Source: Ascoidea rubescens DSM 1968 | Lineage: Eukaryota; Ascomycota; Saccharomycetes; Ascoideales; Ascoideaceae | NCBI RefSeq assembly: GCF_001661345.1 | Contig: NW_017962916.1 | Coordinates: 976,461 to 1,040,460, forward strand | DNA: 64,000 nucleotides | Direction: 5' to 3' | Shown: one piece after another, positions 52,401-60,536 of the stretch | How positions within the stretch are numbered: position 1 is the stretch's first letter | Layout of the letters: each line of letters opens with the position of its first letter | Program-made: the position numbers and the translations under genes | The notes under the pieces: model-generated | Told to the model about the DNA's origin: nothing | The model's input: the letters and a program-made list of their open reading frames with translations, nothing else | The model's database searches: none

Positions 52401-55400
52401 TAATGCATCATCTGGAACAATAGAACCAGATATTGGTTTTTTTTCAGACCAATTTAGTTTAAAACTAGAAATTATCTCATTTACTCTTGAAGACTCACTT
52501 TCTATTCTTTTAGATATAGCATCTATCTGGCTATCAATTGTTATCATTCTCATATTTAAAGTTTGTGTTAATGCAAGAAAATCACCTTCCATCTGTTCAA
52601 AATAAAGCCAATCGGAAGGAAACCTAAATCTGTATCTTGTTAAAAATGCTTGTCCGTCAGAAAATAGGCTTAAATTTTTTTGCCATAGTGAGTAACAAGA
52701 TTTGTATTTATAAGCATTTGAAATTAAATGCACTGTATTTTTTGTAGAAGATAGATCATTGTTTTTAGTTTCCAAATCGTTTTTAGCATTTGATATTTCG
52801 CCATTTATTTGTTTCATCTTTAAATTCAATATTTCTGAAAACTTGAATATTATCTGTTTTTGCCAAATATCGTATTTGGCATTAACACGCAACTGTACCT
52901 GTTCGTAATCTATCACAAGATAATTTCCAAATTTTTTTTCGGTTTCAATAGTATCAAAGGTTTTTCTTGATTGACGTATTTCATTTAGAACATTTAACCA
53001 GCTCAGAATATCAGAAGCTAGGGTTTTGTAAACATCTTCTAATTGTAAATCGTATAAACTCTGAAACTGCACCCAACTGTTCACATACTCCTTACCTTTT
53101 GTAAATTTCTCTTCTATTTTAAACAAACATCTTTCAATTTGATTTAAAACTGCTTTAGAACCATTTATTTTGTGAAAAGTGCCATAAATATGTGATTTAT
53201 GGCCATTTGTTCTAGAATTAGAATATTTCAATGACAGTTCGTTTGAATGTTTTGTTGACATAGAATTAAGAATATTCTCATTCCCAACTTTTATTTCATA
53301 ACTGCTTTCATCTATGATTCGTTGACTACAAACAATATTTATAGCTTGTTGTAAATTCCATATCCAAGTTAACTTTGAGTTTTCAATTGGGGGATATACA
53401 GATATTGTGTCATCCTTGAGAATGATTTCATGTCTGGATATGGGAAGAAACTTTTTGACATCTGATATTTTTTTTTCAAATGTTTCTTGGTCATTTATCT
53501 TCGAAACGATATTCTCTTCTATCTCAAAATTTTTAATTGTGTCCGAAAGTTCAAAATCATTTTCCAAGTATTCATTTGAAAGTAATTCAATCCAAATATT
53601 TGTAACTTTGATGCATCTACTAACAAAAATTGTTTCAATCTTCTTATTAATTTTTTTAACAAGCAAACTGACATTACTATAATCCTCTAAAATTATTTCA
53701 TTCACTAATTTTTGAATCATGGACAATATTTTTTCAAATGATGATTTATTATAATAACAACCTAGCAACTCATTAAAACAAACATTTAAATTAAATTTAA
53801 ATTTTTTAAGTAACTCAATTTTATTATGAAATGTATTTGCAGAATTTTGAAAGCTTAACACATTTTTCAAATATTGGTTTTCAATCAAATCAATGCTACT
53901 CGTAATATTAGTTTTTAAATCATCATTTCCAGTAATAGAATCTCTATTTTGGTCAAGCACAGAACTTAGTTTTTGCAAATCATAAGCTTTAGATAAATCT
54001 ACCCACCTTATATTAAAACAATCCAGTAATAATCTAAATAAATTGTTTTTAATTGGTTTCATTAAAATTGAAGCTTCATTTAAAGTATCGTACTCTATCA
54101 AACTCTCAAAAAAGATACTTAAAGATTCATTAATGCTAATTGCAAATGGATATACTTTTCTTATTAATCTTGCACTTGTGATAATAGAATGGGGCACCTG
54201 AAAATTTAACCAGCATAAATTTCTAACCTCCTTGAATATTATAATTAAATTAAAATCGAAATTCACCACTAATTCTAATCCTCCATTTACCAATGACAAG
54301 TCAGTTTTTTCATTCGAATTTCTTACAATTTTAAAAATGTTCAACTCAAGACATGAATTAATATTATTTTCCATAACCTCATTTAGCCAAGTTTCATATA
54401 TTGGCTCAGTGTTTAATTTTTTCTTGAACACAACAGACTCCATATAAATTTTTCTTCCCTCAACATATTCAATCCAATTTTTTCCAAGAATCAATTCCAA
54501 TCTATTTAAAAGAAAGTTCAACTTATTTTCAATTTGTTTAGCCCAAATAATTGCTGATGACACAGGGGGCAAATCTCGTGCTTTAAACAATCTCCGAGAT
54601 TCAGTTTGTTTAAGGAAATGCTTTTGTAAATTATTGATGTCCAATTTAACAATTTCTAACAATTGTGTCTGATATTCCTGAATTGAATCGTTAACCGAAG
54701 GTCTGGACAATAAAAAATTAAATTTATTGAAAATTGAAAACATTTCATTAGCACTTTTGGAATTTGATAGTATTTCCCTTAACATGGAGACAATAGCATT
54801 TTCAACCTTTTGAGCTCTGTTATTGTATATTTTTTCTGCAGAATCCCAAAATTTTTTACCTTCAGCAGAAGTGTTGGCAATATCTATATTTCTTACAGCA
54901 TCAAAAGCAAATTCCATTTCGTTAATTGGATTCATGTTATTATTGAATTTGAAATTCGAAAAATTTTTATTTGTGGTATTGATAATGTTATTAAGAGTTA
55001 TAATTAGCTCATTGTGTCTTGACCTAAAAGTTAGAATGTATTCTAATCTTTCTTTTAGAGCTCTTGTTTTTGAATTGATTCTAATAAAGATAAATTTTTC
55101 TGATCTTTTTCTTAACAATTCTCTTGCAAGATTTGTAAATTCTTTGATTTGTTTATCCCAAATCAGGAAGACAGAATTGATTTCTTGAGTTTTAGATAAA
55201 AATTCGTCAAAGTTCAAGTACATCAAATTAAAAGTTCTTATAATCATTTTTAATTTTGAGTCCAAGTCAGCAGATATTGCTTCAACAAACGGTAAAACTC
55301 TATTTATAGGATAGTTTGTCACTCGAAGTTTTTTCAAATGATTCATAATTAAAATAATTGCTTCCTCAATTTTTTTTAAAGTTGTTGCAGACAACAATTC

Positions 55401-56804
55401 ATCTAAAGGTAGGTCTTTCATCAATTGATTATACTTATTTGCAGTTGATAAGCTTTCTTTCAAACCTGTATCATTTGTTAAACTGAGAGTGGCATAAAAT
55501 CTCTTGGCCTTGGTCAAAATTTCTAGGGTTAGAGCTATTGGAGGAGAGTTTAACTGATCTTGAATATTTAATAGTGCACTTTCCATTGATGTCCAAAAAT
55601 TGATTTCATCAGCAGCAGAACCTTCAGATGGGTCTCTTGATAATTTTGTGACATTCTGAACGGATTTTATCCATCCATTGGCTATACTTTGCAAAGTATT
55701 TAAAAAATTTGAATCAGATAATAAATCTTCGGGAATAAAATCAATTGGTAATTTATCATTACTGTGATTTGCAGATTCAATTGCGTTTTTGATTGTATGA
55801 TGTAACGTCAAGGATAAATCAGGAATTTGAACAGACTGTTGAATATGTTGCAATGACAAAATCAATTCGCTTAATTTTTTTCTTGCACTTCCAATTGCTC
55901 CAGTATTATCATCATCGTTATTGTTATTAGTTGATAGTTGATTGATAGAAATTAAATTAGAACCTGGAGAAACTTTTGTGTTTAAATTATTTGAAATAGA
56001 CGCAATTAGTGATTGAGAGTCTGTATCTAATATTGGGGTATTTGAGATTTGAGTTAAAGCTTCAAAGTATGGAGAGATACCCAAATTTATTAAAGTTCGA
56101 AGTGTTTCATAGGATTTTCTGTCATCATTTTTAATGATTAAATTGGAGCTAGAATTTACTGAATTAGGGTTTTCATCGGTATTATCATTATCAATAAAAG
56201 AGTCAGTATTGTTACTATCATCAATATCAGAATTTTCGGTGATAGATTTGATATTACTTGAGTCATTAAATTTAGTTGTCAGACGATTGACTGAATTAAT
56301 TAGAGGATAGTTTGGTAAATTAATCACCTGTAATTGAGAATCTAGGAAATTTCTATTGTATAATAGACCCTTTTCCTTTATAATGACTATTGTAGACAAA
56401 ACTTGATTTAGGGGAATTAAAGTATTTAACAACAAGAAGGTATTCTTTGATGTGGAATTTTTGATGAACAACTTTACAATAAAAATTGTGGAAGGAAATT
56501 GATTATTTATAAAATTTTTGCACAAATTAGTGGAATTTAAATTGTTAAAATATATTATATCTTCGCTGTCAGCATTTTGAAGGATTTTTGATAAATTGAA
56601 TAAAAAGTCAATTAGGGAGGAAACAGGTAATACAAGGCCATTTTCATTATGAGTGACATCATCAACACCCTGATTTGGGTCAACATTGCTGTCAACAAAA
56701 TTCTTTTTGGAGATAAGTTTTGTTGATTGATTCATAACCAGAGTATCATTGGTGTCTTTGGAGGAATCGTCATGATTAAGGTATAGTAAAGGATCAAGAG
56801 CCAT
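43437..56804 (-). CDS. DYN1: Cytoplasmic dynein heavy chain Dyn1
   Basis: This minus-end-directed motor moves nuclei and orients the spindle. The uninterrupted 13.4-kb frame encodes 4455 residues from the ATG MALDPLLYLNHDD. The N-terminal tail takes up about the first 1600 residues. The linker is followed by six AAA modules; P-loops are GPAGTGKTET (about 2088, AAA1), GKSGFGKT (about 2370, AAA2), GPPGSGKT (about 2727, AAA3) and GPSGSGKT (about 3067, AAA4). The AAA1 Walker B region with CFDEFNRLQ is intact. The stalk coiled coil begins near 3315, with a microtubule-binding domain (MANPPEAVKVTMESVCILLG) near 3430. The sensor region shows VVNFTVTESSLESQ. It is longer than S. cerevisiae Dyn1 (4092), with Asn/Ser-rich growth in the tail. 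Confidence 0.98.
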   Translation of the reverse strand: MALDPLLYLNHDDSSKDTNDTLVMNQSTKLISKKNFVDSNVDPNQGVDDVTHNENGLVLPVSSLIDFLFNLSKILQNADSEDIIYFNNLNSTNLCKNFINNQFPSTIFIVKLFIKNSTSKNTFLLLNTLIPLNQVLSTIVIIKEKGLLYNRNFLDSQLQVINLPNYPLINSVNRLTTKFNDSSNIKSITENSDIDDSNNTDSFIDNDNTDENPNSVNSSSNLIIKNDDRKSYETLRTLINLGISPYFEALTQISNTPILDTDSQSLIASISNNLNTKVSPGSNLISINQLSTNNNNDDDNTGAIGSARKKLSELILSLQHIQQSVQIPDLSLTLHHTIKNAIESANHSNDKLPIDFIPEDLLSDSNFLNTLQSIANGWIKSVQNVTKLSRDPSEGSAADEINFWTSMESALLNIQDQLNSPPIALTLEILTKAKRFYATLSLTNDTGLKESLSTANKYNQLMKDLPLDELLSATTLKKIEEAIILIMNHLKKLRVTNYPINRVLPFVEAISADLDSKLKMIIRTFNLMYLNFDEFLSKTQEINSVFLIWDKQIKEFTNLARELLRKRSEKFIFIRINSKTRALKERLEYILTFRSRHNELIITLNNIINTTNKNFSNFKFNNNMNPINEMEFAFDAVRNIDIANTSAEGKKFWDSAEKIYNNRAQKVENAIVSMLREILSNSKSANEMFSIFNKFNFLLSRPSVNDSIQEYQTQLLEIVKLDINNLQKHFLKQTESRRLFKARDLPPVSSAIIWAKQIENKLNFLLNRLELILGKNWIEYVEGRKIYMESVVFKKKLNTEPIYETWLNEVMENNINSCLELNIFKIVRNSNEKTDLSLVNGGLELVVNFDFNLIIIFKEVRNLCWLNFQVPHSIITSARLIRKVYPFAISINESLSIFFESLIEYDTLNEASILMKPIKNNLFRLLLDCFNIRWVDLSKAYDLQKLSSVLDQNRDSITGNDDLKTNITSSIDLIENQYLKNVLSFQNSANTFHNKIELLKKFKFNLNVCFNELLGCYYNKSSFEKILSMIQKLVNEIILEDYSNVSLLVKKINKKIETIFVSRCIKVTNIWIELLSNEYLENDFELSDTIKNFEIEENIVSKINDQETFEKKISDVKKFLPISRHEIILKDDTISVYPPIENSKLTWIWNLQQAINIVCSQRIIDESSYEIKVGNENILNSMSTKHSNELSLKYSNSRTNGHKSHIYGTFHKINGSKAVLNQIERCLFKIEEKFTKGKEYVNSWVQFQSLYDLQLEDVYKTLASDILSWLNVLNEIRQSRKTFDTIETEKKFGNYLVIDYEQVQLRVNAKYDIWQKQIIFKFSEILNLKMKQINGEISNAKNDLETKNNDLSSTKNTVHLISNAYKYKSCYSLWQKNLSLFSDGQAFLTRYRFRFPSDWLYFEQMEGDFLALTQTLNMRMITIDSQIDAISKRIESESSRVNEIISSFKLNWSEKKPISGSIVPDDALRILKNFEKQAIELQGRTDLLLKASAILSLSIAEDKTLKNLFEEIQDLMNVWSSIDVLWKSLEDLRSLQFHTINPTKLNSLLQQLLFRARTMPTRIRQYAAFEDIQNVIKNYVQTNPLITELKSEAIKHRHWLKLFSELNIDSLSPTALRLGDIYSLQLLLHQHMVKEIVAQANGEKIIEDSLAKIKENWSSTTFNLFNYKNKCRLVKDWNILYEQSGDDIASLVAMHHSTFFKIFEKEVINWEEKLNQLLSLFNVWIEVQRLWMYLEGIFGDNKLDIISLLPIESSRFNNITSEFFLTMKRIFKSQMVIDVLNNDNLQENMQRYFDALSKVKKSLNDYLEKQRELFPRFYFVGNEDLLEIIGNSSDVLHVGKHLKKMFSGINSLLYEEPFIKGISSLEGEEVILLNPVTKSSFLNEWLSELDIEIKVTLSALLGSSLIDFTEINNFEIEPESFFNWVKKYPAQVCLLTAQVFWTRIVESSILASKSNSEENLKFLITKYERLLKLLATSVIEKLDNITIKKLEILIIELVHQRDVIIEMLKRKVSFIGDFYWKFQQTFYYDDSLEDYVERLKVHQANVVFSYGFEYLGIPDRLVYTPLTNQCFISMTQAAAQRLGGSPFGPAGTGKTETIKSLGQNLGKMVLVFCCDEYFDFQAISRILFGVCRVGVWCCFDEFNRLQSSILSAVSSQIEKIETGLSSQKAIELSGKSAVVNLNTGIFITMNPTYAGRSSLPENLKKQFRSFSMDKPDREIITEVILISQGFTTSKQISKIIAGFFVDLQKVAQKELHYDFGLRSIKSILSNCGKIKRKGFTLDEEKIAFKSIKSSIAPKLVSADVEKFNELTIKYFPKFVKDDQSDEYEKIIEALKLVTKENNYSYNEEWIRKALQLYDIQSNHHGFILVGKSGFGKTVLWECLLKALNKIDTIDNLYHVIDCKVMSKEDLFGSLDSSTRDWTDGLFTSILRKIGENLRGELSKRVWIVLDGDIDPEWVENLNSVLDDNKILTLPNGERINLPPNVKIVFEVDSLKYATPATVSRCGMIWFGNSLVSSTFLLSKFLLFLKSDLLEDMEDIATAFQTSGLSLLDFQAKCSNYISDIFENSLLQECVDFSSSLFHIMPFDEIHLVNSFLSILKSYIRKLIVFVSNNLSFIHEDFSEYCRKACFLSLCFGFSGSSNLEGRNEFSKFLFEKCDLEIECNILDYDVSLPESHWIPWLSKVPKVELQTHSITRPDVIVPTFDTVRHEDLIYSIINEHSSLLLCGPPGSGKTMTLFTALRKSSNLESISLNFSKETSPDLLIKTLEQYCEYKRVANGLILAPSIPGKWLVIFCDEVNLPANDKYGTQTVISFIRQLIEKGGLYKNGSWVQTQNIQFVFACNPPTDAGRNPLSLRFLRHVCLITVGYPERISLNQIYETFNNAILKIIPQLRYASTLLTSAMLSVYFECSKHFLPSSQVHYIYSPRELTRWVRGIYEAIKSLENLEFDDLVRLWAHEALRLFHDRLVSQSERTWVFELIKSVAIENFPNADIQKVFLEPILYSNWLSLNYSSVDSDELRLFVSERLRVFSEEEMDVHLVLYDELLDHILRIDRVLRQPQGHLILVGPSGSGKTTLSRFVSWINGLKIVQLNVSRKYSLRDFDNTLRDLLRRAGTLGEKICFIVDESNIKETAFLERMNTLLANSEIPGLFVGDELSSLMTACMDHSQSQGLLLDTQEELYKWFTQQVTENLHVIFTINNPNDKSSPQIISSPALFNRCVLNWMGDWSNSTLYQVGSEMVQSVPIDMPDYTKPTDFYHIVPQYVDTFRDVIIDAAVFIHRSEIKYVTQNRVPQKTPGHFLSLIKNFIEIFLRKEDELQEHQRHINMGLDKLRNTVLEVKDLKENLSEEQSKLKAKEAEAKQMLNKILTDQNQAERKQEASENIQIALEQQEIAIGERRTVVMNDLALAEPAVIEAQNGVKNIKKQHLTEIRSMANPPEAVKVTMESVCILLGYNVNTWRDVQLIIRRDDFIASIVNYDNEEQLTPDIREFMEQEYLSRSTFNYATVNRASKACGPLLQWVEAQVRYSTILDKIAPLREEVFLLEDEAKQTKAKLIAINDMIQELKDNIEELKESYQNLITETQIIKNKINSTHSKVNRCVSLLENLTIERRRWARSINDFTGQRKGLAGNSLLASAFLSYCGYFDQKARNQLLVIWKSKLESSGITFDENIRIIEFLSQPNEILQWRKAGLPDDDLSVENMILIQNQEKIPYIIDPTGNIVDILISQISPKKLITTSFLDDGFVKQIENALRFGNSILIQDAEHFDPIISRVISKEIQKAGGRSLIRLGKQEVDCSPDFKLYIQTKDPLVIVPPHISCRTTVVNFTVTESSLESQTLNMTLKKERPDVEKQRIELIKLHGEYKVRLRFLEDKLLQSLSDTEGNILDNDEIITTLENLKVESKEIEMKIEETDNVMKTVEKVLENYNILSSNCSAIFSLLDRFQDINPFYQFSLTYFIDIFKTVLSLKSNKNENRVKSLILRLYQEIYSRTALSMHNSDRPVFGLCLYVLFQSIQIGKDLLQTLMEILGLISEENINPLKLKKIFEHFSINSNSENFVTLLENYTEDNFKLVLEENKDEKLEELKVLLEVLFKMQETPDAFVQSFSNLCNFLFLPGVPLFASSYDFSNIVNIHNNSFEPFILCSPEGYDPTFKVKNLVNTFDIKLSTVAMGSAEAVDIANQEIKKASKEGYWVLIQNIQMAPLWLEYLEKQLNSISANSKFKLFLTCNLTSDIPTTLLRTSFNLVFENPPGIKTVMNEIFNEIPLERIERKPVERRHLYFLATWYYGIVQERLRYVPIGWSKRYDFNNADFQSSLFVIDEWVDKVSKDRTNISPDIIPWKAIQHLISDVVYGGKVEDVEDRNYLSKLSANVFSSGSFEIDFNLLECNELDCQTKLFVPEGRTVESYKRWINELPDVEPPNWLGLENEVESKINAKKGKEIAKTIQTTIGNIRKVQE
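45378..45380 (-). other. In-frame CTG codon at a conserved Thr/Ser position of dynein
   Basis: Within DYN1, the sequence reads QTKDP, then CTG, then VIVPPHISCRT. Metazoan cytoplasmic dynein reads STRDP, then Thr, then VEFPPDLCSR at this place, and to my recollection filamentous fungi have Ser there. Leu by the standard code is out of keeping; Ser would fit. This is one site, used here as evidence about the genetic code. Confidence 0.5.
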
Positions 56805-57644
56805 CTTCAGTGGTGTCTGGTTCTCTCAATTCAAAATATATAGGGTCTATATTAATCCAATTTGTGTAATTGTGTATATGAAAGCTATTAGCACTGATTA
56901 TCGGTTACAAAAAGTAGACCATATAGTATATAATCAATTAATACTGGTTGATGGGTGGGAATTGATAGCTAGGAGAGCTTTCCAACATTTAGAGTTGCCT
57001 GCTGAAGAAATAAACAATCAGCGGCAAGATCATGTGTAGATGTTGGATGCGAGTGTTGGATGCTGCGACTGCTTAGCTAATTGCTTATGTATTGCACCGC
57101 CGCAGTTTGCCTGGTGCTTGTAATCGTGGCAAGTGGTTGCCAGTTAGAGTGCAGAATACAGACCAACAGCAGTCTATCATTAGTTATTATTTTTCATTGT
57201 GAAATAATATAAACATAGTATAGCAACAAAAAATAGATAAAACATAAAGAGATGAAACGAATTTAAGCAAAATTAGCAGCAAAAAACTAGAGCAAAAGAA
57301 CAAAAGAGAAAAATATTAAAAAAATTAAAAAACAAAAGTAAAGTGAAATAAAGTGAAATAAAGTGAAGTAAAATAAAATGAAGTAAAATAAGATAAAATA
57401 AAGTAAAGTAAAGTAAAGTAAAGTAAAGTAAAGTAAAGTAAAGTAAAGTAAAGTAAAGTAAAGTAAAGTAAAGTAAAGTAAAGTAAAGTAAAGTAAAATA
57501 AAATAAAATAAAATAAAATAAAATAAAATAAAATAAAATAAAATAAAATCAATTAATCTAATATAAATAACCGCTATATTATAATTGCCCAAAATTTATA
57601 TAGCTTATAATTATGAATGTTTATAACCTCTGAGAGTTACAATC
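56805..57644. other. Spacer upstream of DYN1 with pentanucleotide array
   Basis: The 840-base spacer holds the DYN1 promoter (57000-56805), a moderately GC-rich patch near 57020-57170 with ATGTTGGATGCG-type repeats, and a long purine-rich array annotated separately. No gene was seen. Confidence 0.5.
57338..57549. repeat. AAAGT/AAAAT pentanucleotide array of about 210 bp
   Basis: About 19 uninterrupted copies of AAAGT (57401-57495) are followed by about 11 copies of AAAAT (57496-57549) and preceded by degenerate copies. On the minus strand it creates a spurious Leu/Tyr/Phe frame. A sharp switch between two unit types in one array suggests stepwise expansion. Confidence 0.95.
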
Positions 57645-60536
57645 TTAAACATATTTCAAATTAGATACACTTGGCTGTCTTCTATGACTGCTGGAATACT
57701 TGGCCTTTGTTTTTTGCTTGACTGCTCTTTCTCTGTTCAGTCTTCCGGATTTTGTAGTATTCACAGAAGTAGTGCTTCTGAATGTTCTTACTGATGGCGC
57801 TTTCTTTGCGTAACCATTTCTCACTATAAGATCAGTGCTTGATTGACCCTTATACATTTCAGTTTCCTCATCCATTTCAAAATTGGCGCTCAAGTTATTT
57901 GCATTGATAACTTCATCAATTCCAATTGATTGTTGATTTGCTAATGAAGGCGCACAAATCAAAGATATTTTAGGATTTTGTTTTCTGGTTTCTCTCTTTA
58001 GTTCTATTTCTGTTTCTTTCTCTGTTTCTTTCTCTTTTTCTTTATCTTTTGCATTAAAATTAATATCTTGTTTTGAAATAACATTCTTATCATTTTCATT
58101 GAGACCTAATTTTGTCTTGCCACTTTTCTTGATAATATCATCATTATTTGATATTCTATTGGCATCTTTATTTTTCAAAACTTCAGAGTTTTTAATTGTC
58201 ATGCTCAGAATTTCAATTATATTTGAGTTCTTTCCAGTACTAAGCCGTTTCTTCCACCAACTTTTCCTTTTTCTCTTTTTTTCATTTATTTGATTAATCA
58301 ATTGAGAATTTATGATAGATGGTTTTTTGTTCAAGGAAGTCGAGCCAGTAGAAGCAATGGAGTTTATATTGGATTTAGATAATGGTTCCAGCGTAAAGGT
58401 TGGTTTGGATTTTTGAATACTTGGATTATTAGAACTTGATGTCAAAGATTTCATAGTAATTAACTTGTCTTTATCATTTGTTTCTGTTGACATTTTATAT
58501 GACATTTTTTTTGTAGAATCATTAGAAAGAGTATCATTTTTTATTGCCTTCAGTGTTTTTACAGATGTGTTAACCAGTTTGGCCGATGTTTTTAATTTTG
58601 ATTTTTTAGACAGGAAACAAAATAAAAATCCAAATTTAGACAATGTTTTCTTTTTCTTTTTCTTCTTTTTTTTAGAGTCAGTAGAAGTGGTTTTATTTGC
58701 AATTTTATTATTCTTATAATTCAATGGTTGCAGTTTATTTTTAGAAATGGTTAGATTCGTTTGGTTTATCAACGAGTTATTGTTAATTTCATTGATTTCC
58801 AAATTTCCTAAATGAGAAGTTTTTTGCTCTATATTTTCTTTATTTTGACTCTTATCTAGAGACAGAAGTAGATTAATTTGGTTGAACTTGGAGATCTGTC
58901 TTGGAGTAATTTCACTTAGAGAAGTTTTGATGGTTGAAGGTTTTTGATTTTGGATTATTTTGTTGTTTTGATTTTCAGAGAAGTTGGTGACGATGTTGTT
59001 GTTGTTGTTTTGTATTGGGTAATCTTTTTTAATTTGAAACAGATCATTATACCAATTTGGAATTGAATTCAGGTTTGATTTTTTATGTAGATAGTATTTA
59101 TAGCAAGAAGAAGAGATTGCTTCATGATTAATTTCATCAATGTTACTATTTTGATTATTTTGATTGAGGATGTTTACATTTACAGTATTGTTATTTGAGT
59201 TAATTGTATGATTGAGATCGAAATTAAAGTCGCTTTCAAAATAGTTTTCAATTGGGATAATGTTTGTGTTTGTGTTTGTATTTGTATTTGTTGTTGTAGT
59301 TGAAGTAGGGTTAGTCATAAGAGTTTCTGATTTTGACATTGCAGAATTAGTTGAGGTAATATTATCAGTTATAACGCTAATTTCAGAAAATTTAGGGAAA
59401 TTTGAACTGGTTGGGGTTAGAGGGATTAGCATGTTTTGATGTAAATTTTGATTAAAATTTTGATTTAAATTTAAATTTCTATTTTGATTTAAATGTTTAT
59501 TTTGATTTTGAAAAACGGAATTATAGGAAATGTTATTATTAAATTGGTTGCTATTATTATTGTTATTATTATTGTTATTATTATTGTTATTATTATTTTG
59601 ATATATTGATAAAACTTTTTGAAACTTTTGTTTTAAAACAAGTGTATTTAATTGTATGTCCTTGATTGGTTTAGTTGAAGCGTTGACGCATTTTGCCATT
59701 GCGTTTAAAAGGTTGTTTTGATATTTGTGATAGTCGTTAGATATATTTGAGGTTTTAAAAGATTCTTGAGATATAATTGTCATTGTGATATCATTTAAAT
59801 TGTTGTAAATATTATTTGGGTTTAAAAATTGACCGGTTGGCAAGCCCTCAACGATGATTCTGTCTAGTAATAGTTCTACAGAGGAGCATAGTAGTGCTCT
59901 GATGAGAATTTGATTTTTAGACGTTGTAGTTAGCAATTCACCAGTTAACCAGGATAGTAAGTCTTCATCAATGTCCGATTGTAAAATAACCATTTCAAAG
60001 GCGTTTAATAGCGCGATCTGAATTGAGGATTTAAAGGCAAATTTAGTCGATTTCGTCTTTGACTGGTTTTTTAAAACATCCAACAAAACGCTTAAAACGC
60101 CAGCAGTTATATCGGGAATGACATATAAACCATTTTGAATCATTTGGTAAACGCTTTGAATGATGTCAGCGGCTAAAATAATGGAAGTGTTTTTTTCTTC
60201 ATCGGAATTGAAAAGATTCGTTGCAATGGATTGGGTATCTGAATCAGTTGAAGGAGAAGGAGGAGGTAGAAGAGTAGAGTAATTCAAGGCGGGAATTATG
60301 ATTTTATCCATTAAATTGAATAACCTCAGACTTAGCAGTTCAATAAAGATGTGATTCGATTCATTATAGTTGATTATATTAGCGATTTCTATTAGTTTGG
60401 GGTTTATTTCATTGTCATTGTAAGGAGCAGAAGTGATTATATAGCCAATTTCAATAACGCCCTGGGAGGACTGAGCAGGAAGATTATCATCTAGACTAGA
60501 GATAAAACTTGAAGCAGCGCCGATGGTCATGGACAT
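57645..60536 (-). CDS. Unassigned 963-residue protein, helical N-terminus and basic disordered tail
   Basis: The frame starts at an ATG (MSMTIGAASSFISSLDDNLP) and stays open for 963 codons. Residues 25-330 look like an alpha-helical, possibly HEAT/ARM-type domain (LLSLRLFNLMDKIIIPALN; FKSSIQIALLNAFEMVIL; LIRALLCSSVELLLDRII). Residues 330-700 are Asn-rich with an NNN run. The C-terminal third is Lys/Arg/Ser-rich, with a KKKKKKKKK run near 610, a KRKRKSWWKKRLSTGK patch and a final Ser/Arg segment. It has no signal peptide or membrane span. I do not recognise the family. Such basic tails occur in cortical and signalling proteins, but that is only a guess. Confidence 0.6.
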   Translation of the reverse strand: MSMTIGAASSFISSLDDNLPAQSSQGVIEIGYIITSAPYNDNEINPKLIEIANIINYNESNHIFIELLSLRLFNLMDKIIIPALNYSTLLPPPSPSTDSDTQSIATNLFNSDEEKNTSIILAADIIQSVYQMIQNGLYVIPDITAGVLSVLLDVLKNQSKTKSTKFAFKSSIQIALLNAFEMVILQSDIDEDLLSWLTGELLTTTSKNQILIRALLCSSVELLLDRIIVEGLPTGQFLNPNNIYNNLNDITMTIISQESFKTSNISNDYHKYQNNLLNAMAKCVNASTKPIKDIQLNTLVLKQKFQKVLSIYQNNNNNNNNNNNNNNNSNQFNNNISYNSVFQNQNKHLNQNRNLNLNQNFNQNLHQNMLIPLTPTSSNFPKFSEISVITDNITSTNSAMSKSETLMTNPTSTTTTNTNTNTNTNIIPIENYFESDFNFDLNHTINSNNNTVNVNILNQNNQNSNIDEINHEAISSSCYKYYLHKKSNLNSIPNWYNDLFQIKKDYPIQNNNNNIVTNFSENQNNKIIQNQKPSTIKTSLSEITPRQISKFNQINLLLSLDKSQNKENIEQKTSHLGNLEINEINNNSLINQTNLTISKNKLQPLNYKNNKIANKTTSTDSKKKKKKKKKTLSKFGFLFCFLSKKSKLKTSAKLVNTSVKTLKAIKNDTLSNDSTKKMSYKMSTETNDKDKLITMKSLTSSSNNPSIQKSKPTFTLEPLSKSNINSIASTGSTSLNKKPSIINSQLINQINEKKRKRKSWWKKRLSTGKNSNIIEILSMTIKNSEVLKNKDANRISNNDDIIKKSGKTKLGLNENDKNVISKQDINFNAKDKEKEKETEKETEIELKRETRKQNPKISLICAPSLANQQSIGIDEVINANNLSANFEMDEETEMYKGQSSTDLIVRNGYAKKAPSVRTFRSTTSVNTTKSGRLNRERAVKQKTKAKYSSSHRRQPSVSNLKYV

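Noticed and set aside
57287-57592. Open frames rich in Leu, Tyr and Phe on the minus strand
   Set aside because: They are translations of the AAAGT/AAAAT array. There is no non-repetitive protein sequence of any length.
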